Below are positions 25,246 to 33,583 of a DNA stretch of 64,000 nucleotides, piece by piece. A program made the position numbers and the translations under genes. The notes under the pieces were generated by a model. That model was not told where the DNA came from. It did not search any database and saw only the letters and a program-made list of their open reading frames with translations. Origin of the DNA: a bacterium (lineage in GTDB: Bacteria > Armatimonadota > UBA5829); assembly GCA_021371935.1 (NCBI GenBank), contig JAJFVF010000003.1, positions 1 to 64,000 on the forward strand, given 5' to 3'. Numbering within the stretch: the first letter of the stretch is position 1; every line of letters begins with the position of its first letter.

Positions 25246-26160
25246 CTACTGGAAGTGTTTCTTGACTTCTGAAAAGTATTCCTTCCCCAGCCATTCTCGA
25301 TTTGATTCAATCCATCCTGCGAGGCTTGTATGGCCGGTAGGCTCATTTTTGGACACAAGCAGGTTCGCGAGCAGACCATTCACCTCCTCAGGAGTCAGCA
25401 CCACGTCATGCACAAGCGTGCCAATAATCTGAGTGGCAGCCAACGCAAATATGGGCGGTATATGTATTACAATTGCTCTGCTGTTAATGACATCCTTGAT
25501 TAGCCGAATTAGGTTATCAAATGTATATACTTCCGGGCCGACAGCATCAAATATCGTATTCTCACCCCTGCCTCCCCACTCTACAGCCAGGTCGGCAAGG
25601 TCTTCAACAAAGATCGACTGTATCTTGTATTCACCAGAACCTGGAACACCGAACATAGGCAGGTGCCGGAGAAACCAAGCAATGTTGTTGATCAATATTC
25701 CCTGGTCTCCAAAAAGGACATTGGGTCTCAAGATCGCATAGGATAACCCACTTTCGACAATCGTCTCCTCCACAAGTGCTTTACCGCTGTAATATGGCAG
25801 GGGAGAGTCCACCGATGGGTTCGTAATGCTGATGTGGACAATCCTGCGCACACCTGCACTCTTCGCAGCATCTATCAGAACGCATGAGTTTGCCACGGCT
25901 TTATCAAAGGTGATGTTATCGCGCTCGAAACGAATCCAATAGGTGTTATATAGTGTAGTTACGCCTTGCAGACTTTTGGCAAGCTCAGTTGGATCATCAA
26001 AACTGAAAGGCTTTGATGTGACCCTGTCACCAAAGTTATGAGAACGTTCAGGATGGCCTGTGAGACTGACAACACTAATGCCCTTCGCAAGCAGACGCTC
26101 GGTTATATATCGACCGCTGAAGCCGAATGCGCCTGTAACAGCGTTGAGTTCACTGCTCAT
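25246..26160 (-). CDS. NmrA-like/atypical SDR NAD(P)-binding protein
   Basis: 304 aa. The N-terminal Rossmann motif TGAFGFSGRYITERL is followed by a typical extended SDR core (LIDAAKSAGVRRIVHIS, YYSGKALVEETIVESGLSYAILRPNVLFG split by key residues Y-x3-K). Complex I NDUFA9-like and Ycf39-like proteins share this pattern. The substrate is unknown. The gene is 5 nt downstream of a membrane protein gene and uses a GGAG lying in that gene's last codons. It probably belongs to the operon that begins at 27219 and ends with pfkA. Confidence 0.78.
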   Translation of the reverse strand: MSSELNAVTGAFGFSGRYITERLLAKGISVVSLTGHPERSHNFGDRVTSKPFSFDDPTELAKSLQGVTTLYNTYWIRFERDNITFDKAVANSCVLIDAAKSAGVRRIVHISITNPSVDSPLPYYSGKALVEETIVESGLSYAILRPNVLFGDQGILINNIAWFLRHLPMFGVPGSGEYKIQSIFVEDLADLAVEWGGRGENTIFDAVGPEVYTFDNLIRLIKDVINSRAIVIHIPPIFALAATQIIGTLVHDVVLTPEEVNGLLANLLVSKNEPTGHTSLAGWIESNREWLGKEYFSEVKKHFQ

Positions 26161-26165
26161 TTACT

Positions 26166-26690
26166 TTACTCCGGCTCTGATATCTTGTGGTTGTACACTA
26201 AGTCAACAATGTATCCCGGTCGATAGGCGAGAAACGGACCAATCATCAATGTGACAACGGACTGCACAAGCGGACCCCATGGTTTGCTTGCTATCCATGC
26301 TTTTGACCAGGCTGTCTGGTTTTCGCCGACACATATTACTTCCATCAAACTTGAATATAGTGATAATAATGAGACTGCCACGAATACGATCCCAGTCAGT
26401 GCGACCGCAGCGCCGAAAATTGTCTTGACCGAGAGTTCTTTCTCATGCTTGATTATCAGCTTCGCCAATCTGTCACTGAATGCAAAAAAGCAAATTGTTA
26501 TCAGCACAGTTACCACCAGATATCCGAAAACTCGAAGCGGATAAGTTGGTGAATACACTTTTTCGCCATAAAAACTCATATTTACAAAACACAGAGAGCG
26601 CAGCGTTGAATAGAGTGTGCTTACACAGCGCACAGCCCAAGCAAAACCCGCAACTTTCAAACCGAGGGACAATGCGTTACGATCAGTCAT
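26166..26690 (-). CDS. Four-TM membrane protein, paralogue of the upstream gene
   Basis: 174 aa with four hydrophobic segments. Its N-terminus MTDRNALSLGLKVAGFAW aligns with LTKRDALSISLKVLGVIS of the protein encoded just upstream, and the tails (VDLVYNHKISEPE and AAFIYRHEPDNGG) are also similar, so the two arose by tandem duplication. The ATG at 26688-26690 overlaps the end of the first gene by 8 nt. No family recognised. Confidence 0.7.
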   Translation of the reverse strand: MTDRNALSLGLKVAGFAWAVRCVSTLYSTLRSLCFVNMSFYGEKVYSPTYPLRVFGYLVVTVLITICFFAFSDRLAKLIIKHEKELSVKTIFGAAVALTGIVFVAVSLLSLYSSLMEVICVGENQTAWSKAWIASKPWGPLVQSVVTLMIGPFLAYRPGYIVDLVYNHKISEPE

Positions 26691-27219
26691 CAGCGCAGCC
26701 TCCATTGTCGGGTTCATGTCGATATATAAATGCTGCGAACTGTCTGCTGCACAGCAGCAAATATGCGCCTACTCCAAGATACAACACGAAATCGAGTATT
26801 CTCGACCACTGGATTATTGCGAGAGCACGACTTAAGTATTTAAAACTCATATCGCCGATAATACCGGCGAGGAAGCCTATGCCTTGCACAGAAAAGACCA
26901 CCCCAAGCACCCTTACGGCCAAAATGAACACCGCCTTCTTTTCTCTCAATGACTCGGGCAGCGAGACTGGTGAATCATCCTTGACCATCATTCGGGATAA
27001 CGAATCGGACGACGCGATCAGCCAGCACGAGAGTGTGGCATAAAGCACGATTGCTATGGCATCTATCCATATAAATGTTGACCGGCTTATGCCCTGCGTA
27101 ATACTGGATATCGGCATAGCAGTACTTAGAAACAAATTCGGAATGATGAGAATGGCATACGCAAGGCTGATGACACCAAGTACCTTCAGCGAAATAGAAA
27201 GCGCATCTCTTTTTGTCAA
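26683..27219 (-). CDS. Four-TM membrane protein of unknown function
   Basis: 178 aa with four hydrophobic segments and a charged loop (VKDDSPVSLPESLREKK) near the middle. I start it at TTG 27217-27219, where GGAGG lies 8 nt upstream and the start aligns with the start of the paralogue. The GTG at 27234 is directly followed by that GGAGG and is less likely. First gene of a putative operon with its paralogue, the NmrA-like gene and pfkA. Nothing in the sequence identifies a function. Confidence 0.65.
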   Translation of the reverse strand: MTKRDALSISLKVLGVISLAYAILIIPNLFLSTAMPISSITQGISRSTFIWIDAIAIVLYATLSCWLIASSDSLSRMMVKDDSPVSLPESLREKKAVFILAVRVLGVVFSVQGIGFLAGIIGDMSFKYLSRALAIIQWSRILDFVLYLGVGAYLLLCSRQFAAFIYRHEPDNGGCADD

Positions 27220-27293
27220 TCGTTTGGCCTCCACATATTAGTCCCTTGCTATTGAATTAATTCTTCAAACGTCCCTCCATTCCTTTTTAGTGC

Positions 27294-27327
27294 TCAAAAA
27301 GCCCCCGGATCATGAATCCGGAGGCTT
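27294..27327 (-). terminator. Rho-independent terminator of the DUF5666-like gene
   Basis: Minus strand stem AAGCCTCCGGAT/ATCCGGGGGCTT with loop TCATG, followed by UUUUU. It lies about 40 nt after the stop at 27368. Confidence 0.88.
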
Positions 27328-27367
27328 GGTGGTCAGCATGGGCGCATTGCCCTATGGAAAGCAGACT

Positions 27368-28309
27368 TTACGGCGCGCTTATTATCTGGATATGCTGGGC
27401 AGCGTAACCCGTGCCGGGACTGCCGTATCCGGTCATCTTGACCCTCATGCCGGGTTTCAAGTCGAGCATGGATATTCGTGTGAGCTGACGCTGGATCACC
27501 GTGTCTTCATCTACAGAGATCACCAGCTCGGAGTTCTCCGTGCGCATCCTGAATGTGAATGACGGATAATCGACCTGCTCGATCAATCCGGCCACACTCG
27601 CCGGTGTCAGAGGAAGCGAGTTTTCGGCCTCGCTTCTGCTGCGTGTTACGCGAATAGTCTGCGCCTGGACCTCGTTTACTCCGACAATGTTTCCAGATAT
27701 CTTCACGGCGTCGCCCTGGTTCAACTGAGCCAGGCCGATTATGGTCGCACCATATATCAAAGGCACGTTCCCTATATCTATCGTATAGTGTCCGGCTGGT
27801 GTCTGCACCTTGAGGCGTTTTGCCAAATAGTCTATATAGGTAATCAATCCCCTGCCGCGCCACTGGTTACCACACGGAGCACAACCAGGCTCGGTATCCT
27901 TTTCAATTATTATTTTGACCTCTTTTGCGGGTCCTGCTCCCTCAGGCAGCACACCTGACGACAGTTCCTCAGCCGTGAAAATCCTCACACGGGACGCATT
28001 GATCTTACACCCGTCACCGACCGTGCCATAGACCCTCACCGTGTCGCCGGCCTTGAGCAAATAATGCTCGACTTTCACTTCCCCTATCATTATCTCCGCT
28101 TTATGCGTGTCAATTTTGTATGAATTGTTGTCCTTGCCTTGCATATAGAACGTCTGGCCGTCTACATCCGTTACTGTGCCGGTAGCCAGCCACGTTTGAC
28201 CGACGACTTCTTTGATGTTGCAGTCCTCGCCGTTTGCGAGAGCGCCAACGGACATGGCTGCCATAGCCATGCCGACTAACAGTAATGCAGCAATCTTCAT
28301 ACTATACAT
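27368..28309 (-). CDS. Exported protein with repeated DUF5666-like beta domains
   Basis: 313 aa. The signal peptide (KIAALLLVGMAMAAMSVGALA) is followed by at least three segments of one small-barrel pattern: a short strand, GxVxxVD, a strand ending in L/I, then a hydrophobic pair and GD or GM before VRVYG/VKISG/VKMTG. This resembles DUF5666-type OB-like repeats found in exported proteins. Cys pairs (CAPCG) occur in a linker near residue 145. GGAGG lies 11 nt before the ATG. Binding partner unknown. It is monocistronic with a strong terminator. Confidence 0.72.
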   Translation of the reverse strand: MYSMKIAALLLVGMAMAAMSVGALANGEDCNIKEVVGQTWLATGTVTDVDGQTFYMQGKDNNSYKIDTHKAEIMIGEVKVEHYLLKAGDTVRVYGTVGDGCKINASRVRIFTAEELSSGVLPEGAGPAKEVKIIIEKDTEPGCAPCGNQWRGRGLITYIDYLAKRLKVQTPAGHYTIDIGNVPLIYGATIIGLAQLNQGDAVKISGNIVGVNEVQAQTIRVTRSRSEAENSLPLTPASVAGLIEQVDYPSFTFRMRTENSELVISVDEDTVIQRQLTRISMLDLKPGMRVKMTGYGSPGTGYAAQHIQIISAP

Positions 28310-28457
28310 GCTTCGCTGCTCCTCCTTTGCCGGTCGAATACACTCAATAGAGGTGTACCCTTGCCCAATATGCGCCAAACGAATTGAGAATTGAGAGGCA
28401 GGATGCGAGGGTGAGAATTTTTTTATGCAGAGCTGGTTATAAATGCACATGAAGTGG

Positions 28458-28463
28458 TATAAT
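28458..28463 (+). promoter_or_regulatory. -10 box of the MarR gene
   Basis: TATAAT, 32 nt before the ATG. No convincing -35 hexamer, which would suit an activator- or regulator-dependent promoter. Confidence 0.45.
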
Positions 28464-28494
28464 AAAGTTGCTTATTAGTTAAGGGGCTTAATCA

Positions 28495-29049
28495 ATGGCG
28501 GCTGAGCAAAAATCAATAAACAGAGACTCGGCTCAATATGCAGAAATAATCGCTGAAGTTTTTGTGGAAACGGTCCAGAAGGCGGCGTCGGACGCAATGT
28601 ATTGCATGCACTGCGGCGAAGAGATCACCCGTTCGCTGATGGAATGTCTGCAATATGTATTTCTGCACGGCGCATCACCAATACGTAAGATTGCAGACGG
28701 GCTTGAAGTGAGCCTGTCGGCGGCCAGCCAACTTGTTGACCGGCTAGTCAAAAAGGAACTGGTCACCAGAAGTGAAGATGAGACTGACCGCAGGCTGACC
28801 AGCATAGAACTGACTGATGCCGGTCGCGCAGTGGTCGAAGAGATGCGGCAGCGTCGGTCGAAGTGGTTTGATACAGTATTAGTGAGCATGCCGGAAAAGA
28901 AGAGACTCGCATTCATCGAAGGACTTGAGAGTTTTCTTAAGTCGTCGCTGGCGGAGGTTGATAACATCGACCGCGCATGTGTTAAATGCGGCATGGAACA
29001 CGTCTCATTTTGCGTGATAAATAAACTCAAAACGCAGCGTTCGATTTAG
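28495..29049 (+). CDS. MarR-family regulator with two Cys clusters
   Basis: 184 aa. The winged-helix core includes IRKIADGLEVSLSAASQLVDRL (recognition helix) and the wing DETDRRLTSIELT. Unusual for MarR proteins are C37-x2-C40 before the DNA-binding domain and C162-x2-C165-x3-H169-x3-C173 at the C-terminus. The six ligands could hold an Fe-S cluster or zinc. The next two genes encode Fe-S scaffold proteins, so I infer a sensor of iron-sulfur status or oxidative stress that controls them and perhaps itself. AAGGGG lies 8 nt before the ATG. It terminates in an AT-rich repeat that contains the stop codon. Confidence 0.82.
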   Translation: MAAEQKSINRDSAQYAEIIAEVFVETVQKAASDAMYCMHCGEEITRSLMECLQYVFLHGASPIRKIADGLEVSLSAASQLVDRLVKKELVTRSEDETDRRLTSIELTDAGRAVVEEMRQRRSKWFDTVLVSMPEKKRLAFIEGLESFLKSSLAEVDNIDRACVKCGMEHVSFCVINKLKTQRSI

Positions 29050-29079
29050 TATTCGAGATTTTATATTTAGTGTTGAATC
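29044..29079 (+). repeat. AT-rich 3'-end repeat, copy 6
   Basis: Includes the TAG stop of the MarR gene: ATTTAGTATTCGAG, then ATTTTATATTTAGTGTTG. Same sense orientation to the gene as the other copies, and it lies between two genes of a probable operon. Confidence 0.85.
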
Positions 29080-29094
29080 TGAAGGGGCATTGTT

Positions 29095-29529
29095 ATGAAC
29101 CAGGGCTATAGCAACAAAGTAATGGAGCATTTTGCCAACCCGCATAATGTGGGCGAGATTCCAGATGCGGACGGCATCGGAAAAGTCGGAAACCCCGTGT
29201 GCGGAGATATTATGAACATGTATATCAAGGTCAAGGACAACGTCATAACAGACGTCAAGTTCAAGACATTCGGCTGTGGAGCGGCTATCGCCACCAGTTC
29301 CATGGCCACCGACCTCATAAAGGGCAAGACACTGGATGAAGCACTCAAGCTCACAAATGATGCAGTGGCTGAAGCTCTGGGTGGCCTGCCCAAGATTAAG
29401 ATGCACTGCTCAGTGCTGGCTGAACAGGCCGTGCGAAGGGCAATTGATGACTACCTGGTCAAGACGACCGGCAAAGGACTCGAACTCAAAGCGGACGAGG
29501 ACCTCCATCACGAAGCGGTGGAAGCATAA
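29095..29529 (+). CDS. nifU: IscU/NifU N-terminal-type Fe-S scaffold
   Basis: 144 aa. The three scaffold cysteines are C36 (NPVCGD), C61 (FGCGAAIATSS) and C105 (MHCSVLAEQ), with Asp 38 next to the first. This NifU-N/IscU type assembles transient 2Fe-2S clusters with a cysteine desulfurase. A C-terminal tail rich in Glu, Lys and His follows. The partner desulfurase is not in the window. The gene lies 45 nt after the MarR gene and 19 nt before an Nfu-type gene. The symbol is used for the family, since the link to nitrogenase is not implied. Confidence 0.9.
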   Translation: MNQGYSNKVMEHFANPHNVGEIPDADGIGKVGNPVCGDIMNMYIKVKDNVITDVKFKTFGCGAAIATSSMATDLIKGKTLDEALKLTNDAVAEALGGLPKIKMHCSVLAEQAVRRAIDDYLVKTTGKGLELKADEDLHHEAVEA

Positions 29530-29548
29530 ACCGAAGGGAGCAAATAAG

Positions 29549-29797
29549 TTGACAGAACAAGCAAACGATCTGCGCGCAAAGGTGCAGGCTACACTGGAAC
29601 AGATCAGACCGTCACTGCAGGCTGACGGCGGCGATGTGGAACTTATAGATGTGGAAGGGACTGTGGCAAAAGTTAGATTACAGGGAGCATGTCACGGATG
29701 CCCAATGGCTGCAATGACACTTCAGATGGGAATCGAAAGAGTGGTAAAGAGCCAGGTTCCTGAGATTACTGCTGTCGAGAACGTAACTGAGGATTAG
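29549..29797 (+). CDS. Nfu-type Fe-S carrier (NifU C-terminal domain)
   Basis: 82 aa from a TTG start with GGGAG 8 nt upstream. The domain shows LQADGGDVELIDVEG and the C-x2-C motif ACHGCPMA that holds a 4Fe-4S cluster between two monomers. Nfu proteins deliver clusters to apo-proteins. Together with the upstream gene this is a split NifU. It is followed by a strong hairpin terminator at 29875-29909. Confidence 0.9.
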   Translation: MTEQANDLRAKVQATLEQIRPSLQADGGDVELIDVEGTVAKVRLQGACHGCPMAAMTLQMGIERVVKSQVPEITAVENVTED

Positions 29798-29874
29798 TCT
29801 GAATGTGATCGCGAATATTACAAACCGTGTTTTTGCGATTATATCCGAATTTGCTTTACCAATTGCGAGATATG

Positions 29875-29909
29875 AAAAAGCCCGGGTGCAAATGCATCCG
29901 GGCTTTTTT
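29875..29909. terminator. Bidirectional Rho-independent terminator
   Basis: AAAAAGCCCGG pairs with CCGGGCTTTTT with a short inner stem TGCA-AA-TGCA; U-tracts follow on both strands. It ends the MarR-nifU-nfu transcript and, on the minus strand, the small gene at 29923-30108. Confidence 0.9.
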
Positions 29910-29922
29910 CGCATCGATATCT

Positions 29923-30108
29923 TCAAGCCGGGTCACAAGACCCCGAAGATTTTTCGCCCCGACGCGAATGGGCAGATTTCGGGAGGCCAATCTTTGAGCG
30001 AACTTGCACAGGCTCATCTCGCAGGGCAGCATCAAGCAGCATAAGAATTCTCTGCTGTGCCCATACTGCTCGCCTTTCGCAGTCGACTGAATAACTGTCT
30101 TTGCCCAT
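29923..30108 (-). CDS. Small hypothetical protein
   Basis: 61 aa. The ATG has GGAGG 6 nt upstream, and the frame ends 14 nt before a bidirectional terminator. The first half (WAQQRILMLLDAALRDEPVQ) could be an amphipathic helix; the second half is basic and ends in SRRGEKSSGSCDPA. No family recognised. Evidence is limited to the ribosome binding site and terminator placement, so it may not be a gene. Confidence 0.4.
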   Translation of the reverse strand: MGKDSYSVDCERRAVWAQQRILMLLDAALRDEPVQVRSKIGLPKSAHSRRGEKSSGSCDPA

Positions 30109-30239
30109 GGCCGTCCTCCACACATCTGAGCGGCAAACGAGTGTTGTATTCTCTCATCATGAGTTTTCCACGTAAAATGACTGGTTTATCCCCGTACTTT
30201 TGCGGGTTTATTCCAATGTTCTAAAACCGACTCCAGTAC

Positions 30240-30305
30240 GGATTATACGCTCCCCGCATAATCCAGGTCTCCGAGAGCATTATTCATGTTTCTCGCAAAT
30301 AATGC
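30240..30305. repeat. 66-bp two-hairpin element, copy 1
   Basis: First hairpin from GGATTATACG to CGCATAATCC, a linker with CTCCGAGA, then a hairpin from GCATTATTC to AAATAATGC. The same element lies reverse complemented at 55190-55255, also exactly 66 bp. Confidence 0.85.
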
Positions 30306-30454
30306 TGGCTAGTATTGTGCCGTTACCCCACTTTTGCCCTTTGCTGTGGAAATGATAACTCCTGTTCGTACGCCACAGCGCTGTAAAACCTGGTAATGTT
30401 ACCAGATTTTCAACCCGCACAGGCTCAGCAGATGAACAGATTAAGAAAATACCA

Positions 30455-30483
30455 TTGACAACACAGCCATAATGTTACACAAT
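30455..30483 (+). promoter_or_regulatory. Promoter of the SUMF1-like gene
   Basis: TTGACA (30455-30460), 17-nt spacer, CACAAT (30478-30483). The predicted leader is about 75 nt and ends with AGGAGG upstream of the ATG. Confidence 0.6.
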
Positions 30484-30565
30484 GTTGGCGAGTTTATCTA
30501 CAATAAGACTACGGCAAGCAGTAGAAGTCGTGCGGCTACAACATATTGTATAGGAGGAGATAACA

Positions 30566-31582
30566 ATGAAATGCATGTTTGTAGTAACGGCTGTTCTTTC
30601 GCTACTGGCTTTAAGCATCGCCACTTGTGCCGCCATTACCATTGATACCGTAACTGTCGGCGACCCGGAAAACGAAGCGGACCCGCTTACCGGATACGGC
30701 AGTGTGCCCTACACCTACAAAATCGACAAATATGAAGTTACCGCCGGAGAGTATTGCGCTTTCCTCAACGCAGTGGCAAAGGACGATACACATGGACTGT
30801 ATAACCTCGATATGTGGAGCAGCAACTATGGCTGCAAGATACAGCAGATCGGTGATGCAGGCAACTACAGTTACAGCATAGCATTAGGATGGGAAAATAG
30901 ACCTGTTAACTATGTGAGTTATTGGGATGCGTGCCGTTTCGCCAACTGGCTCCATAACGGCCAGCCAACCGGCGAGCAGGACGAAACGACCACCGAAGAC
31001 GGGGCGTACACGCTCAACGACTACACCGATTCCGACGGCCGCGACATTCAAAGAAATACAGATTGGAAATGGGCGGTCACAAATGAAAATGAATGGTATA
31101 AAGCAGCATATTATAAGGGCGGGATAGATGCCGGTTACTGGCTCTTCCCGACACAGAGCAATACTCCGCCTTCCAACCAACTGATCGACCCTGACCCTGG
31201 CAACAATGCTACATATTACGACAACGGCTATACCATAGGGAATCCGTATTACAGAACAGAGGCAGGTGCTCATGAGAATTCTGAAAGCGCCTACGGAACA
31301 TTCGACCAGGGCGGAAACGTGACAGAGTGGAATGAAGCCGTTATTTATATTGGCGAAGATGTGGCTGCCCGTGGTCGACGCGGTGGTTCGTATGGAGGCA
31401 GCGTCGATTTCCTTAGATCTTCATTCCGCGCGGTCGATAATCCGACATATGAAGATTATTACGTTGGGTTCCGCGTCACTCAACCAGTATTCCCATATGC
31501 CGTACCGGAGTTTCCAGCAGCATTGCTTGCCACGCTTGGTGGTTTGTCAGGGGTTGTTTGGCTGAGATTGCGCAAATCATAG
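30566..31582 (+). CDS. Exported SUMF1/FGE-like protein with PEP-CTERM-like tail
   Basis: 338 aa. Signal peptide (residues 1-23) followed by a formylglycine-generating-enzyme-like fold: YEVTAGEYCAFLNAV, PVNYVSYWDACRFANWLH, NENEWYKAAYYK, DQGGNVTEWNEA and a closing RGGSYG..GFRV. The catalytic Cys pair of true FGE is not evident, so it may be a non-enzymatic or different member of this superfamily. The C-terminus VPEFPAALLATLGGLSGVVW with a final LRLRKS resembles a PEP-CTERM sorting signal (motif, hydrophobic helix, basic end) with VPEF in place of VPEP. AGGAGG precedes the ATG. Confidence 0.85.
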   Translation: MKCMFVVTAVLSLLALSIATCAAITIDTVTVGDPENEADPLTGYGSVPYTYKIDKYEVTAGEYCAFLNAVAKDDTHGLYNLDMWSSNYGCKIQQIGDAGNYSYSIALGWENRPVNYVSYWDACRFANWLHNGQPTGEQDETTTEDGAYTLNDYTDSDGRDIQRNTDWKWAVTNENEWYKAAYYKGGIDAGYWLFPTQSNTPPSNQLIDPDPGNNATYYDNGYTIGNPYYRTEAGAHENSESAYGTFDQGGNVTEWNEAVIYIGEDVAARGRRGGSYGGSVDFLRSSFRAVDNPTYEDYYVGFRVTQPVFPYAVPEFPAALLATLGGLSGVVWLRLRKS

Positions 31583-31598
31583 TCTTTGTCTTTTGAGC

Positions 31599-31621
31599 CC
31601 GCCATGGCAAAACCATGGCGG
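31599..31621. terminator. Bidirectional hairpin between convergent genes
   Basis: Perfect 9-bp arms CCGCCATGG and CCATGGCGG around CAAAA. It lies 17 nt after the SUMF1-like gene and 38 nt from the end of the convergent GH2 gene. U-tracts are weak. Confidence 0.65.
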
Positions 31622-31658
31622 ACTCAGTTTCATTAGGCGCTTCTTGACACACAAAACC

Positions 31659-33455
31659 TTATTTGCGTGGTTTCAACCCCGTTGCGTGGATTTCGGCAAT
31701 AACATCGGCAGCGACCTTAGGTTTGCGATCATATGTCAGATAACCGTTTACCTCGCCCTCCACATCGTATAACTGCACATATGAGAACCCGGCGCACAGC
31801 GGCTCAGCCATCATCGCGATGAAAAAGTCTCTGTAGAGCGCTATATAAGCCTCGACATTATCAGCCGGATCATAGCCACATGGCTTCCACTGGCCTATAG
31901 GCATATGATCCTTGATCCACCAGTTGCCTGTTTCGCTGATTACGACGGGCTGGCCTTGGTGCTTGAACCCATCACAATAGGTCGGAATGTTCTCATATGC
32001 CTGGAAATTTTCCGTCTCAGCAATAAACTTGCGCCAGTCGTTCCACCACCTGCGGCAGTCTGCGCCGTCTTTGGGGTTCACATGCAGATCGACGATATCG
32101 GTCTTGGTGTGGCAATAACCGCTGTTGTCGACTACCGATCTGGTCGAATCGAGCGCCTTTGTGGCCTCATAGAGCTTGACTTTAGCCTGGTTCATCGCGT
32201 CACTCGTAGGCTCTTTGCGCTCATTTGACGGGACCCAGCCTATTATGCATGGGTGGTTGATGTCGCGCTTGATACATGCCGTCCATTCACGCAAAAAACC
32301 GTCTATATTTGAAACGATATCCGCGCCCCAGTCTGCCATCTCCTCCCAAATAGTCAGCCCCAGCTTGTCGCACCAGTAATGGAATCTGGGTTCTGCCACG
32401 ATCTGGTGCTTGCGAACATGATTGAGGCCGTATTTCTTTGCCCATTCAACATCCGCTCGAAGTGCATCATCCGTTGGAGGGGTGTAGAGGCCGTCGGGAT
32501 AAAAACCCTGATCCAGGGCGGAAATTATAAAGAACGGCTTGTCATTGAGATATACCTGGCCGTCCTTGATGTCTATTTTTCGGAAGCCGAAGTATGTGTC
32601 CACACTATCTACTTCGACGCCGTCAGCAGAAGTCAGGCTCAGGTGAAGGTCATACAGGTTGGGATCATCATTGGACCATAACCGCGCATCCGGCACACTT
32701 ATAGACAACCCGGCTTTGCCATGCTCGACTTTCGCGGTTTTGTGTGATGCTTCTTTGCCGTCTAAATACGCCGATGCAGTCAGGCTCAAGCCTGTGCCGC
32801 TGCCGTCGATCTCGGCGCTGATCGTTAGTTCGCCATTATCGGGATTATCGATCAGACGCCAGTCTTTGATATATGTGTCGCCGACCGCCTCGAGCCACAC
32901 TGTCTGCCATATACCCGTAGTCCGCATATATATGCAGCCATGTGGATATCTCTCTGCAGACTGCTTGCCCTTGGGCTTGGATTCACTCGGATCATCATGA
33001 ACACGCAGATAAAGACGATTGTCTGCCGGCTTCACAATGTCAGTAATATCGAACGAGAAAGAATCATATCCGCCTTCATGTTGGCCGAGATGACGGCCAT
33101 TGAGCCAGACGTCGCACTCATGGTCGACTGCGCCAAAATGAAGCAGCACACGCTTTCCGATCATATTATCCGGCAGATCGAAAGACCGCGCGTAACGGCA
33201 GATTGTGTGCAAATCTTCGTCATATACGCCGCTGAGCACGCTCTCCGGGCAAAAAGGAACCACGATATTGCCATCAAGCGGTTTATCGGGTGAACCGGTG
33301 TCATCAGGATCGAAAGCAAAATCCCAGACGCCGTTTAGGTTGAGCCAGTTCGCCCTCACACGATCCGGCCTGGGATGTTCGGGACGCGGTATGTCGCCAT
33401 ACTCATCTATAATCGACTTGATTGATCTGTGATCATATAGTTTCCAGTCTGACAA
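31659..33455 (-). CDS. Glycoside hydrolase family 2 enzyme (copy A)
   Basis: 598 aa. Order: sugar-binding jelly roll (LHFGAVDHECDVWLNG, residues 40-195), immunoglobulin-like domain (200-295) and TIM barrel (295-590). The acid/base is in WVPSNE (Glu 412) and the nucleophile in VVISETG (Glu 508), both intact. No signal peptide, so it acts in the cytoplasm on imported oligosaccharides. Beta-galactosidase, beta-glucuronidase and related activities cannot be told apart here. The TTG start has GGAG 6 nt upstream. It is a tandem duplicate of the gene just upstream. Confidence 0.9.
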   Translation of the reverse strand: MSDWKLYDHRSIKSIIDEYGDIPRPEHPRPDRVRANWLNLNGVWDFAFDPDDTGSPDKPLDGNIVVPFCPESVLSGVYDEDLHTICRYARSFDLPDNMIGKRVLLHFGAVDHECDVWLNGRHLGQHEGGYDSFSFDITDIVKPADNRLYLRVHDDPSESKPKGKQSAERYPHGCIYMRTTGIWQTVWLEAVGDTYIKDWRLIDNPDNGELTISAEIDGSGTGLSLTASAYLDGKEASHKTAKVEHGKAGLSISVPDARLWSNDDPNLYDLHLSLTSADGVEVDSVDTYFGFRKIDIKDGQVYLNDKPFFIISALDQGFYPDGLYTPPTDDALRADVEWAKKYGLNHVRKHQIVAEPRFHYWCDKLGLTIWEEMADWGADIVSNIDGFLREWTACIKRDINHPCIIGWVPSNERKEPTSDAMNQAKVKLYEATKALDSTRSVVDNSGYCHTKTDIVDLHVNPKDGADCRRWWNDWRKFIAETENFQAYENIPTYCDGFKHQGQPVVISETGNWWIKDHMPIGQWKPCGYDPADNVEAYIALYRDFFIAMMAEPLCAGFSYVQLYDVEGEVNGYLTYDRKPKVAADVIAEIHATGLKPRK

Positions 33456-33548
33456 TTTCTTCTCCTATAAGCTGAGAGCGGGGAGCCCGGAGCCGCTGCC
33501 GCTCATTTATTCTGTTGATTAAGAGATTGCTATCTAGTCTAAAAGCCC

Positions 33549-33572
33549 GTCCGGAGTAAGAATTCCCCGGAC
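33549..33572. repeat. REP-like hairpin, large type, degenerate
   Basis: GTCCGGAG and CCCCGGAC around TAAGAATT, one arm mismatched, followed by GATCA as at 8869-8892. It lies between the two GH2 genes. Confidence 0.7.
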
Positions 33573-33583
33573 GATCAGCACGC

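Larger units (their letters stand above)
30109..30565. other. 457-nt gap with repeats and a promoter
   Basis: Contains the upstream region of the small minus gene, the 66-bp two-hairpin repeat (30240-30305), a short hairpin CTGGTAA/TTACCAG at about 30391-30406, and the promoter of the exported SUMF1-like gene. No supported open frame. Confidence 0.7.

Noticed and set aside
29805-30044. 79-aa plus-strand frame after the Nfu gene
   Set aside because: It runs through a strong terminator hairpin and has no ribosome binding site.
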